A stretch of DNA of 38,350 nt from contig JAJDEH010000163.1 in NCBI GenBank assembly GCA_029259935.1, forward strand, positions 1-38,350. The letters run 5' to 3'. This stretch comes from Planctomycetota bacterium. Its GTDB lineage: Bacteria; Planctomycetota; Planctomycetia; Pirellulales; Pirellulaceae. Made by a program: the position numbers and the translations under genes. This document shows, one piece after another, positions 17,146 to 25,156 of this stretch. Each line of letters begins with the position of its first letter. Position 1 is the first letter of the stretch. The notes under the pieces were generated by a model. It was not told the origin of the DNA. It ran no database searches and worked only from the letters and a program-made list of their open reading frames with translations.

Positions 17146-20091
17146 ATGGCCAAACTCAAGCCTTGGTATCAGGTCGTCACGCCGCGCGAGGATTTGCGGG
17201 ACAATCGCCCGCTCGACGCCTCGGAATTCGCCGTGCATCTGGACCACATCCGCACAGGTCGAGCGTCGAAAGACTATTCCGAGCCAGAGCGGTTCTTCGA
17301 GCGAACTTACTTGACAGGCAGCCTGCTGGAACTTGCGTCGCAGGTGGTCCGGCGGTTGTCGGGCATCCAGGTCGAAACGTCAGCCGTGTTCAACATGTCG
17401 ACGCAGTTTGGCGGCGGCAAGACGCACTCGCTAACGACGCTATTCCACCTGGCGCAGCGCGGCGAACGGGCGAACACTTGGAAAGGCGTCGAAACAATTC
17501 TGGCGAAGGCCCAGGTCAAAAGCGTGCCGGCGGCGGCGACGGCCGTGTTCGTGGGGACGGAGTTTGACGCCATTACGGGGCGCAAAGGGGACGGCGAGCC
17601 AACCCGTAAGACGCCGTGGGGTGAAATCGCGTGGCAATTGGGCGGCGCTACGGCGCTGGCCACGGTGGCCCAACACGATGCGCAAGGCATTGCGCCGGCC
17701 GGCGACGTGATCCGCGAAATGCTTCCCGCGGGCCCGGTGCTGATCCTGATGGACGAATTGCTCAACTATGTCAGTGCCGGCCGAAAACTGGGCATGCGCG
17801 ACCAGTTCTTCAATTTCCTTCAGAATCTTTGCGAAGAAGCCCGGGCGCGGAATAACCTCGTGCTGTGCGTTTCGATTCCGCGGTCCGATTTGGAAATGAA
17901 TCCTGACGACCAGCGCGATCACGACTCGATCAAGAAACTGTGCGACCGGCTGGGAAAAGCGATTCTGATGTCGGCGGACAAGGAGATGGCGGAGATCATT
18001 CGCCGCCGGCTGTTCGAGTGGGACGGATTGACGACTGACGCCAAGGCAACGATCACCGCGTATGCCGAATGGGCGGCAGACCACGCCGACCAGCTCGCCG
18101 GCGTCGATCGGGACGCGGTCTACGAGCAGTTCAAGGCGTGCTATCCGTTTCATCCGTCGGTGATTTCGGTGTTCGAGCGGAAGTGGCAGAGTCTGCCTCG
18201 TTTTCAACGCACCCGCGGGATATTGCGGCTGCTCGCGCTGTGGGTGTCGCACAATTTCCAAGAAGAGCATCGCAAGGACTCGAAGGAATCGTTAATTACG
18301 CTTGGTCTCGCGCCAATTGATAACCCGATTTTCCGGGCAGCCTTGTTCGAGCAGTTGGGTTCGTCCGAACTTGAAGTGCCCGTTACGGCGGATATTGCCG
18401 GAAAAACCAGCGAGTCACACAGCCTACGGCTCGACAAGGAAGCATCCGAGGCAATTCGCAAGGCGCAGCTTCACCGAAAGGTGGCGACGACGATCTTCTT
18501 CGAGTCCAACGGCGGACAAAGCCAGGCTCGCGCCGAGGCGTCGTTGCCGGAGATCAAGACAGGCGTCTGCGGCCCGGAAGTTAACACGGGCGATGTCGAC
18601 ACGGTGCTTGAGTCGCTTGCGAGCACGTGTTTCTACCTGCAATGGGAGCGGAACCGATATCGCTTCGGCTTGTCGCCGAACTTGAACCAAGTGCTGGTCA
18701 CACGGCGCGGCGGCGTTCCGGAGAAGGCGATCAACGAACGGATTTGTAAGCGGACGGAAGAGATTTTTCGCAAGAACTCGACGGATGCCTGCAAACTCAT
18801 CGAACGCGAGTTTTTTCCAAAGCGAACCAACGATGTTCGCGAGTACCCGAAGATCACGTTGGTTGCGATGGGGATGGAGCATCCCGCTGAGGAACGTGCC
18901 ACCCGTGAGTTCATCGAGTCGATTATTCGTGACTGCGGTTCGAGCGGTCGAACCTTCAAATCGGCGTTAGTCTTTGCCGCGCCGGACGTGGGCGAGAACG
19001 TCCGCGACAAGGTGCGCGAGGCGATTGCTTGGGAAGACATCGCTGACGACGAAGAGACCATGTCGAGAATTGACGAAGGGCAGAAAAACCTCCTCAAGCG
19101 AAACCTTAAGAATGCGCAGCGCGACCTCGACGAGATCATCTTTCGCGCCTACAAGCATCTCTACTTGCTCGGCTCCGACAATAAGCTGCGATACATCGAC
19201 CTGGGAAACATCACATCGAGTGCGGGCGGATCGCTCGTCGAAATCTACCTGCAACGCTTGGGCAGCAATGGTGGCCTTGATGTGGTGACAGATTCCGTCC
19301 CGGCTCGCAAGCTGCCCACGTTCTGGCCGGCGTCGCTCAACGAATGGTCGACCAAAGCGGTCCGCGACGCGTTCTACTCTTCGCCACTCTTACCACGATT
19401 GATGAATCCCGATGCGATCAAACGCGCCATTGCCGACGGCGTGACGCAGGGACTGATCGGTTACGCGACGAAGGACAGCGCAGGTCGCTTGAAATTGGAG
19501 AAGCTTAAGGAAACACTCATCGACGCCGAAGTCGAGATTTCGGACGACGTCTTTATTGTCAAAGAGGGAGAAGCCCGGAAGCTCCGCGAGCCGCCACGGC
19601 TGATGCAAGTCATGGTGCGACCTGAGCATGTTACGGTCAGGGTTGGTGAACAAGCATCATTCGGTTGTTCTGGTGTCGATCAATACGGCCAGAATATTGC
19701 AGTCGATCAGGTTGAGTGGTCGGCTACCGGCGGCGGCGTCGATTCAAAAGGGCTTTTCACAGCCGGTGATCACGGCGGCGCGTTCACCATCAACGCGACG
19801 GCGGCCAACGTCGAAGGCATCGCGGAGATTCGTGTTGTAGCTCACGATGAACCGGCCCCGCTGCCACCGACTCTGGGCGAGCAAGTCATCCGGTGGCGCG
19901 GCACTGTTCCGCCTCAAAAGTGGATGAACTTCTACACAAAGATTCTGACGCGATTTGCGTCGACGCCGGGCCTCAAGCTGGAAGTGAGCTTCGAGGTGCC
20001 GGTGGATGTAGAGCAGGTTCAAGGAAAGGTCAACGAAACCAAGGCTGGATTGAAGGAATTGGGACTTGAAGAAAATGTCGGCAACGGATGA
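17146..20091 (+). CDS. DUF499 P-loop ATPase with C-terminal Ig-like domain
   Basis: A 981-residue protein starting at ATG 17146, four bases after the HNH stop; an upstream in-frame ATG would overlap that gene. The N-terminus (WYQVVTPREDLRDNRPLDASEFAVHL) is typical of DUF499. Walker A is G89-GGKTHS and Walker B is L-I-L-M-D203-E204. The middle is a long helical ATPase body. Residues about 823-905 form a bacterial Ig-like (BIG2-type) domain (HVTVRVGEQASFGCSGVDQYG, VEWSATGGGVDSKGLFTAG), followed by a short C-terminal alpha/beta domain. DUF499 ATPases recur with DUF1156 methyltransferases and helicases in defence islands, where they are presumed large-scale DNA or complex remodellers. It is the last intact gene of the operon. 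Confidence 0.85.
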   Translation: MAKLKPWYQVVTPREDLRDNRPLDASEFAVHLDHIRTGRASKDYSEPERFFERTYLTGSLLELASQVVRRLSGIQVETSAVFNMSTQFGGGKTHSLTTLFHLAQRGERANTWKGVETILAKAQVKSVPAAATAVFVGTEFDAITGRKGDGEPTRKTPWGEIAWQLGGATALATVAQHDAQGIAPAGDVIREMLPAGPVLILMDELLNYVSAGRKLGMRDQFFNFLQNLCEEARARNNLVLCVSIPRSDLEMNPDDQRDHDSIKKLCDRLGKAILMSADKEMAEIIRRRLFEWDGLTTDAKATITAYAEWAADHADQLAGVDRDAVYEQFKACYPFHPSVISVFERKWQSLPRFQRTRGILRLLALWVSHNFQEEHRKDSKESLITLGLAPIDNPIFRAALFEQLGSSELEVPVTADIAGKTSESHSLRLDKEASEAIRKAQLHRKVATTIFFESNGGQSQARAEASLPEIKTGVCGPEVNTGDVDTVLESLASTCFYLQWERNRYRFGLSPNLNQVLVTRRGGVPEKAINERICKRTEEIFRKNSTDACKLIEREFFPKRTNDVREYPKITLVAMGMEHPAEERATREFIESIIRDCGSSGRTFKSALVFAAPDVGENVRDKVREAIAWEDIADDEETMSRIDEGQKNLLKRNLKNAQRDLDEIIFRAYKHLYLLGSDNKLRYIDLGNITSSAGGSLVEIYLQRLGSNGGLDVVTDSVPARKLPTFWPASLNEWSTKAVRDAFYSSPLLPRLMNPDAIKRAIADGVTQGLIGYATKDSAGRLKLEKLKETLIDAEVEISDDVFIVKEGEARKLREPPRLMQVMVRPEHVTVRVGEQASFGCSGVDQYGQNIAVDQVEWSATGGGVDSKGLFTAGDHGGAFTINATAANVEGIAEIRVVAHDEPAPLPPTLGEQVIRWRGTVPPQKWMNFYTKILTRFASTPGLKLEVSFEVPVDVEQVQGKVNETKAGLKELGLEENVGNG

Positions 20092-20161
20092 TTTTGATAG
20101 TGTAGCGACCCGCCCTGGTTGGTGGCCTGTATCTTGCTCCTATTGGCGATCGCCGCGGTGA
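20075..20161 (+). pseudogene. Beheaded seventh operon gene (start only)
   Basis: ATG 20075 lies 17 bp before the DUF499 stop, the sort of overlap seen throughout this operon. It opens MSATDDFD, after which a MITE-like element begins at 20098 and the frame runs into a stop at 159-161 of that block. After the element (from 20233) a plausible protein-like frame appears (GGRLATVTANEVEKPFS) but one base out of phase. I read this as the remains of another operon gene, interrupted and partly deleted. The alternative is a chance ORF. Confidence 0.35.
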
Positions 20162-20232
20162 CAAACCGCGAATTCTCCGATTATTACGGCAGAAAGACAG
20201 GCGCCCTCATTAATTGATGTTTCACTACATTA
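20098..20232. mobile_element. MITE-like element, copy 1 (TA-flanked, about 135 bp)
   Basis: It begins TAGTGTAGCGACCC and ends GTTTCACTACATTA, an imperfect terminal inverted repeat with TA at both edges, as in IS630/Tc1-type targets. It contains no gene. It shares its ends, an internal ATTCTCCGA and a CATTAA near the right end with the element at 21398-21528. It sits directly after codon 8 of the putative gene that follows DUF499. Confidence 0.55.
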
Positions 20233-20331
20233 GAGTGTGAAGACGGTGGTCGGTTAGCGACTGTGACAGCGAATGAAGTTGAAAAGCCGTTTAGCGAGCG
20301 AGTTCCGGTTTGGCGACTGCGTCGGTGGCGG

Positions 20332-20715
20332 CTACCAGGGGTAGTCTATGACGATGCGAGTACTGCCATCGACCCACTGATATACGGATTTCGCATCGTC
20401 GCGAGTATCATCGGATCGAAGATGGATACATCCATTTGAGTCACCACCGTATGCCGCAACTGTAGCCTCGCCCGGCCAACCATGGATATAGATGCCCACT
20501 TGCCCCCAAATCAGAACCGCCCATGGCATTTCAACCCGGAATTCGTTACTGTACTTGGTTGGCCATTTGTCAACACCCTCTTTTCCTTGCACGGTTAAGT
20601 CGTTGGGATATTTTCTTCCGACCTGTCCTAGGCACTTGAAGTTGCTACCGCCAACGCACTGCAGCGTACCGTCACCGTTTTTCTGAAAGCCGATTTTGAT
20701 CACTTTGATTGCCAT
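20332..20715 (-). CDS. L,D-transpeptidase (YkuD-like) catalytic domain protein without signal peptide
   Basis: A 127-residue protein on the minus strand. ATG 20715 is chosen because AGGGA lies about 9 nt upstream. The C-terminal half has H78-G and, 17 residues later, S93-N-G-C96-I-H-L, then WVDGSTRIVI, the catalytic His/Cys layout of YkuD-type L,D-transpeptidases that link or trim peptidoglycan stems. It has no signal peptide, lipobox or LysM/peptidoglycan-binding domain. It is therefore either cytoplasmic, exported by a specialised route (some type VI effectors are small leaderless proteins of this family), or a relic. The N-terminal 60 residues (Gly/Asn/Lys-rich) are unassigned. It lies convergent to the defence operon, between two MITE-like elements. 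Confidence 0.7.
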   Translation of the reverse strand: MAIKVIKIGFQKNGDGTLQCVGGSNFKCLGQVGRKYPNDLTVQGKEGVDKWPTKYSNEFRVEMPWAVLIWGQVGIYIHGWPGEATVAAYGGDSNGCIHLRSDDTRDDAKSVYQWVDGSTRIVIDYPW

Positions 20716-21397
20716 GTTTCGCTTTCCCTCTATTCGACTAGCCAGCGCGAATGGTGAGCACCGTGGAAGTGTCACTCTCCCAGGTCTTTGAAGGTGTGGC
20801 TATTTTTCCCGACAAAACAGGCAGCTAGCACTATCAACCAAGCCGAGTGAACGCCGACCGACTCGCAAAAACACCGGGAATTTCGCACTTGCTAGCAGCG
20901 CCACCTTCAAAGACATGGTGTCACTCTCCCAACCAGTTCAGGGCCAATACAACAGTCCAGTCTAGGCTTTGTCGGAAAAGGCAAAGACGGGCGACGAAGC
21001 CGCTGGCACCGAATGCACGAAACAGCATTCTTCTTCCCGTTGTTTCGGATTGTTGCAGCGATCGTCGTATCCCATGAGTTAATAATGTGTTGGCGTTTTG
21101 CTTCAAAGCCTAGCAGCGAACGTGGATAGTAGCGTCCGCCTGCAAATCCACGAGCCGCGTGGCCAGTGACAAGCCGCGCGATAATGTGCCACATTGCAGT
21201 GCTGTTAAGATCGTGTTGTAGCTTGGATTGACTTCATTATCACTGTGTCTCTTGCCGACGAGATGCATCTTGACGTTCGAGATTGTCCATTACGGGAAGG
21301 GTGCCCTTCGCGCCGCGGCTGCTCGTTTTCAAACACGCGACCTTGGTTTTGCGGCAGGCAAGCAACTTCCCGCTCTCGCAAACGGTGGCTCAATCGC
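20716..21397. other. Intergenic, about 680 bp, no supported gene
   Basis: No convincing ORF on either strand. GTGTCACTCTCCCA occurs twice (20766-20779 and 20918-20931), each next to an oppositely oriented copy of GTCTTTGAAGGTG (about 20781-20793 and 20900-20915). Their spacing just upstream of the minus-strand transpeptidase gene could reflect operators or ends of a decayed element. Confidence 0.4.
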
Positions 21398-21528
21398 TAG
21401 TGTAGTGATTCACCTTGATGGAGTTTTATGAGGTGGTGCAAAACTGCGAGTGGCATCCGCTGCTCGGACGAAATACGCCCGATTCTCCGAACCAGGACAA
21501 GACCCCGCATTAACGAATCACTACACTA
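21398..21528. mobile_element. MITE-like element, copy 2 (TA-flanked, 131 bp, perfect ends)
   Basis: TAGTGTAGTGATTC at the left end and its exact complement GAATCACTACACTA at the right end, with TA at each border and GC/CG immediately outside extending the symmetry. It is non-coding. It is related to the diverged element at 20098-20232. Size and TA borders suit a non-autonomous IS630/Tc1-type element; no matching transposase is in this window. Confidence 0.65.
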
Positions 21529-21764
21529 GCCGCGGTGGACGGGATGGGCGTTGGAACACGGGTGTAATATCTGCGCAGGCGAATAAGAACAGCGGACGGT
21601 CTCGCCGATTGGAGCCGACCGAATCTCCGAATACGTGCGGGGCGAACCGGGAGCACTGCAGCGCGAGTTTTAACGAGGCCACCCAGAACGGAGCGTGAGA
21701 CCTTGCCACGAGCGAGCCGGATGACACTTCAAAATCCGCTAAGTTCATGAACCGGCATTGGAAT

Positions 21765-22007
21765 TCAGACGATCTTTGCCACGTCGCCCAATCGAAATGA
21801 TCGACCGCTGATCTCGATCTGCTCGTCCTCGATGTTCGGCACTATTACCGCGGAGTCGTCAAGACGCTCGATTTTATTGTTGTAGCTTTGAACCACTTCA
21901 CCCAGGGCCGCTTCGAGTTCCTGGGTGGAAATGCCAAGTTCGGCAAGAGCTTGGGAACGAGGTTCGAGTTCAACTTCAATTTCTGTGTTTTCCGCTTCGT
22001 CTTCCAT
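21765..22007 (-). CDS. Small acidic protein, unknown
   Basis: An 80-residue protein with a strong GGAGG site 8-9 nt before ATG 22007. It is very acidic at the start (EDEAENTEIEVELEP), followed by two amphipathic helices (LGISTQELEAALGEVVQSY) and a short beta-type end. There are no cysteines, membrane segments or recognised motifs. It lies 66 nt downstream of the 112-aa gene in the same direction, so the two probably share a transcript. An acidic small protein paired with a basic one could be an antidote or chaperone for it, but nothing else supports that. Confidence 0.6.
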   Translation of the reverse strand: MEDEAENTEIEVELEPRSQALAELGISTQELEAALGEVVQSYNNKIERLDDSAVIVPNIEDEQIEISGRSFRLGDVAKIV

Positions 22008-22073
22008 CGGCTTGCCTCCGAAATTGAGAATGGCAGAAAGTGGGCGCCAGGCCGAGTAACATTGTCCCCCTGG

Positions 22074-22412
22074 CTATGGGTAAACTTGCCGGCAGGCGAG
22101 CCGCGCAGCCGGGACACCAGCACCGGTAGCCACCGCGGCACCAATGGCGCATGTTGCAGGATCCTTCCCAAGCGAAGCGCCGTAGGCCGCCAAGCCAGCA
22201 GCGACAATCGTGACGCAGTCGTCGAAACCACCTCCCCCCCCCCGGGCGTCCTTGTAATCTTGGGCCAGAGCAAACGCTTTCGCCTGAATCTTCTTTTTCA
22301 TGTCGGGTGAAGCGCTCTTTACCGCGTTCGCGACTGCGTCACCCGCGTTCCCCAGTTCGCGCTGAATGTCCTTGACGATCTTTGGCTTCTTGATCTTGAT
22401 CTTCCAGCCCAT
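22074..22412 (-). CDS. Small basic, Gly/Ala-rich protein, unknown
   Basis: A 112-residue protein with GGGAG about 8 nt before ATG 22412. It has a Lys-rich amphipathic N-terminus (KIKIKKPKIVKDIQREL), then a Gly run of five, then an Ala/Gly-rich stretch (CVTIVAAGLAAYGASLG and ATCAIGAAVATGAG) that could insert in a membrane, and three cysteines. The glycines are encoded by a nine-base C tract on the + strand at 22235-22243, a place where slippage would shift the frame. I know no family. A membrane-active or toxin-like peptide is one possibility. Confidence 0.55.
   Translation of the reverse strand: MGWKIKIKKPKIVKDIQRELGNAGDAVANAVKSASPDMKKKIQAKAFALAQDYKDARGGGGGFDDCVTIVAAGLAAYGASLGKDPATCAIGAAVATGAGVPAARLACRQVYP
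22235..22243. repeat. Nine-base homopolymer inside a coding sequence
   Basis: CCCCCCCCC on the + strand, read as G tract in the minus-strand 112-aa gene. Homopolymers of this length slip in replication and are also frequent sequencing or assembly errors. Confidence 0.8.
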
Positions 22413-22673
22413 GATCGGCTCCCGTTGATTGCGAGAGAATTACGCGCCTTTTAAGCTGGACAAAGCCCGCCGATCGCGCACGCTCTCAAGTTTCGCTCGA
22501 CGCACCGCGACGCAACCGACCTTATCCCAGCAAGCCCCCATCGTACCCCATGCAGTCAAGACTTGTCAACCACCCTACCGCCCACGGGCAGGAGAAGTCA
22601 CTGATCCAATTTGATTCAGCTGCGTAGTGTACGGAAGGTCGGGTTCGTGTTCTTTTCACATGAAGGGTTGCTT

Positions 22674-22819
22674 AGAACAAGTCTTCAAACTCTCTTATGG
22701 GGCACTCGAAGCCAGGCTTGCTAGCGACGATATCGCTGGATTCCTCGGGTAAATGTCGATCATTGACCGCTCAATGTCGGGCCATCCGTGACGCTCGCGA
22801 TAGTTTGAAGACTTGTTCT
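22674..22819. repeat. 146-bp element with 18-bp perfect inverted repeats
   Basis: AGAACAAGTCTTCAAACT at 22674-22691 and its exact complement at 22802-22819 bracket 110 bp of non-coding sequence. The right arm ends only about 25 bp before the ISAs1 transposase frame, so it could be a small non-autonomous element or part of the left end of that IS. Confidence 0.6.
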
Positions 22820-22843
22820 TAGGACGTTTCACCCGCGGGGAGT

Positions 22844-23930
22844 TTGCTTGCCTATCTTGGGCAGATCCCCGATCCTCGCGGGCGACAGGGACTTCGCCAT
22901 CCGATGACGGCCATGATGGCCGCGATTGTGTGTGCTGTGTTGTCGGGAGCTCGCGGCTACGCGGCGATCACCCAGTGGGTGCGAGCCCAGCCAGCCGAGG
23001 TTTGGCACCTTCTGGGCTTCCGGCGAAGGCCGCCGACGCGAAATGCTTATCGAGCATTGCTGTTGCGGCTGCTGCCGGAAGTGTTCGAGCGGGCGATCCG
23101 GGAGTGGGTCGGTGCATGTCTGGGCGAGGCGGTGTCCGACGAAATGCTTTCGGCCGTGGCGATGGACGGAAAGACCTTGTGCGGGACGTTGTCGGCGCAC
23201 CAGCGAGCGGTGCATCTGCTCGCCCTGTACGATCAACGCACCGGTGGCGTGTTGAGCCAACGGGCGGTCGATCCCAAGACGAACGAACCCAAGGCGGCGC
23301 TGGAACTTCTGAAAACCGTGGTGCTCAAGGGACGCATCGTCACGGCCGATGCGATCTTCTGCCAGCGTGAGGTCTGCCAACAGATCGTCGAGGGCGGCGG
23401 CCACTACTTCGTGGTCGTCAAAGACAATCAGCCCGAGCTGAAAGCTTCCATCGCCGCCGAGTTTACGGCGGCTTTTTCCCCCGGCGAACGAACGAGTGCG
23501 GGAAGCTTCGCATGACATCGCGGAAACGAGCGGCAAGGAAAAAGGCCGGCTCGTGCGGCGGCGACTACAAGCTAGCACACGCGTGGCCGAGTCTCTCCAA
23601 TGGCCGGCGGCCGCCCAGGTTTGCCGACTGACGCGGACCACGCGTCGCGGCGGAACCGACGTGGTGGAAACGCAATACGCCATCACCAGCGCGCCGCGTT
23701 CTCTCGCCTCTGCTGCGGACTTGCTCGGCTGGTGGCGGAACCATTGGGGCATCGAGAACCGCGTCCATTGGGTGCGCGACGTGACCGTCGACGAGGACCG
23801 TTGCCGCATTCGCACCGGCTCCTCGCCGCAAATCTTCGCCGCCTTACGCAATGCCGCCATCACCACCCTCCGCTTCCTAGGCTGCGAAAACATCGCCGCC
23901 GCAGCGTGCCCGCCAGGTCGAGCCGATTGA
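22844..23930 (+). pseudogene. ISAs1-family transposase, frameshifted and 3'-truncated
   Basis: The first frame (about 22844-23515) starts with YLGQIPDPRGRQGLRHP and carries A-M-D-G-K-T and V-T-A-D-A-I-F, the first two catalytic aspartates of ISAs1 DDE transposases. It then ends in an unrelated tail (SAGSFA). The second frame (from about 23496) picks up the expected continuation: GRLVRRRL, then W-W-R-N-H-W-G-I-E-N with the catalytic glutamate, VHWVRDVTVDED and ALRNAAITTLR. The frame break is near 23495-23505. The protein should run further after GCENIAAA, but there the sequence turns into the reverse complement of an IS256 transposase. An ATG start is missing; TTG 22844 is only a candidate. 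It is almost certainly inactive unless frameshifting is programmed. Confidence 0.85.
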
Positions 23931-24974
23931 CCGTGAATATCTCGTCCAACCCTTCACGGAGCCTGGCGGCCGCGCCGGGTTGATCGTGGTTGAGTCAGTC
24001 GGCGTACTGATCGAGCTTCGCCAATCCTTCCTTCGCGCCGTGTTTCCACGCCGCCTTCAGCGTCGATCGCGCTTGCTCGTGCTCGTCCTTCGGCAGGTGG
24101 CCCAACACGTTGCGAAGCTTGTGGTTGCGACACCGCTGCACTGGGTTGTCCGCGCCGAACACTTCGTCGATTGCCTTGCGAAGCGCCTTCGCCCCGTCGA
24201 TCACGAACAGCCGCCGCCGGCCGGGTGTCACGCCACGCTCGACCAGTTCGACGAGCAACGCCTTGACCACTTCGGCGTTCTCGGTGGCTCCTTCGCGCAG
24301 ACCGAGAACGTGCTTCTTTCCCTCGGCGTTGACGCCGATCGCGGCCACGACCAGGTAATTGCCGAACCGCATGCCGTCGATGTAAATCACCAGCAAGTCG
24401 ACGTTCGTAAAGTCGCGTTCGGCCAGTTCTTTGAGCAAGCGTTCGCCGGCGTCGATGCTCTCGCGGCTCACCTGGCTCTTGCTGATGCCGACCTGCTCGG
24501 CCATTTCAGGCAACACTTCGCGGTACTTTCGCGTCGACACGCCACGCATCAGGATCGCCAGCATGCGGTCAGCCAGCTTGCCGTCCTTGCGCATTGCTTC
24601 GTATGCCGGAATGGCGACCTCGGCCTGTTCGCCCGCGGCGGCTCGACGCTTGCGCAGCCGCGGCTTCTCGACGTGAAGCTGCCGCTCGGCCAGCGCGACG
24701 CGGCCGCATTGCGTGCCGTGCCAGCGCACGGGACGGTCGGTCGCCTTGCCTTGTTGCCGAGGGCCGGCGACCTGCTCGGCGCTCATCTTGAGGATCGCCT
24801 CGACGGTTGCGCGGCCCATCACGTCGATCACCTCATCGATGGCCCGCTCGCCCTGCGTAATCAGGTCGAGCATCGGCAAGAGCAGCTGCCCATCTTTGGC
24901 CAGAAACGCCACCAACTCGCGGCTGGAGATCGCGTCCTTGGACGAGCCGTCGACGATCTGATAGTCTGCTGACG
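23890..24974 (-). pseudogene. IS256-family (mutator-type) transposase, broken
   Basis: On the minus strand from about 24974, the protein shows LVAFLAKDGQLLLPMLD, then MLAILMRGVSTRKYREVLP, L-L-V-I-Y-I-D-G-M-R with the first catalytic Asp, and RLFVIDGAKALRKAI with the second. At 23995-23997 an in-frame TGA follows DQYAD. The same frame continues with family-typical AARLREGLDEIFTVNRL and then TLRR, down to about 23896. The TGA is thus an internal nonsense codon, probably from TGG. The C-terminal part with the catalytic Glu is gone, replaced by the opposite-facing ISAs1 remnant. The 5' boundary lies between about 24975 and 25040; I see no clear terminal repeat. Upstream in-frame residues overlapping the patatin gene are not part of it. 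Confidence 0.85.
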
Positions 24975-25156
24975 TGGTGGTGGCCTCCGGGAAATTGGGA
25001 AAACAGCTGCCTGATCCTACAAAAAACCAGGCCCCGGAGCCGCCACCTTCGATGTAACTTTCAACTGGGGATGGGGCAGCATCTGCTGTAACGTAGATGA
25101 GACATTTATTAGTCGTGGCCTTGATAACCACATAGCACACTTTTAATGGTCTTGCC

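Noticed and set aside
7886..20091. Assignment as DISARM
   Set aside because: Helicase and methylase resemble DISARM parts, but drmA, drmB and drmC are absent and the DUF1156/DUF499 pair belongs to a different association.
23980..24972. 330-residue + strand ORF
   Set aside because: Mirror of the IS256 transposase on the minus strand, whose catalytic motifs are clear.
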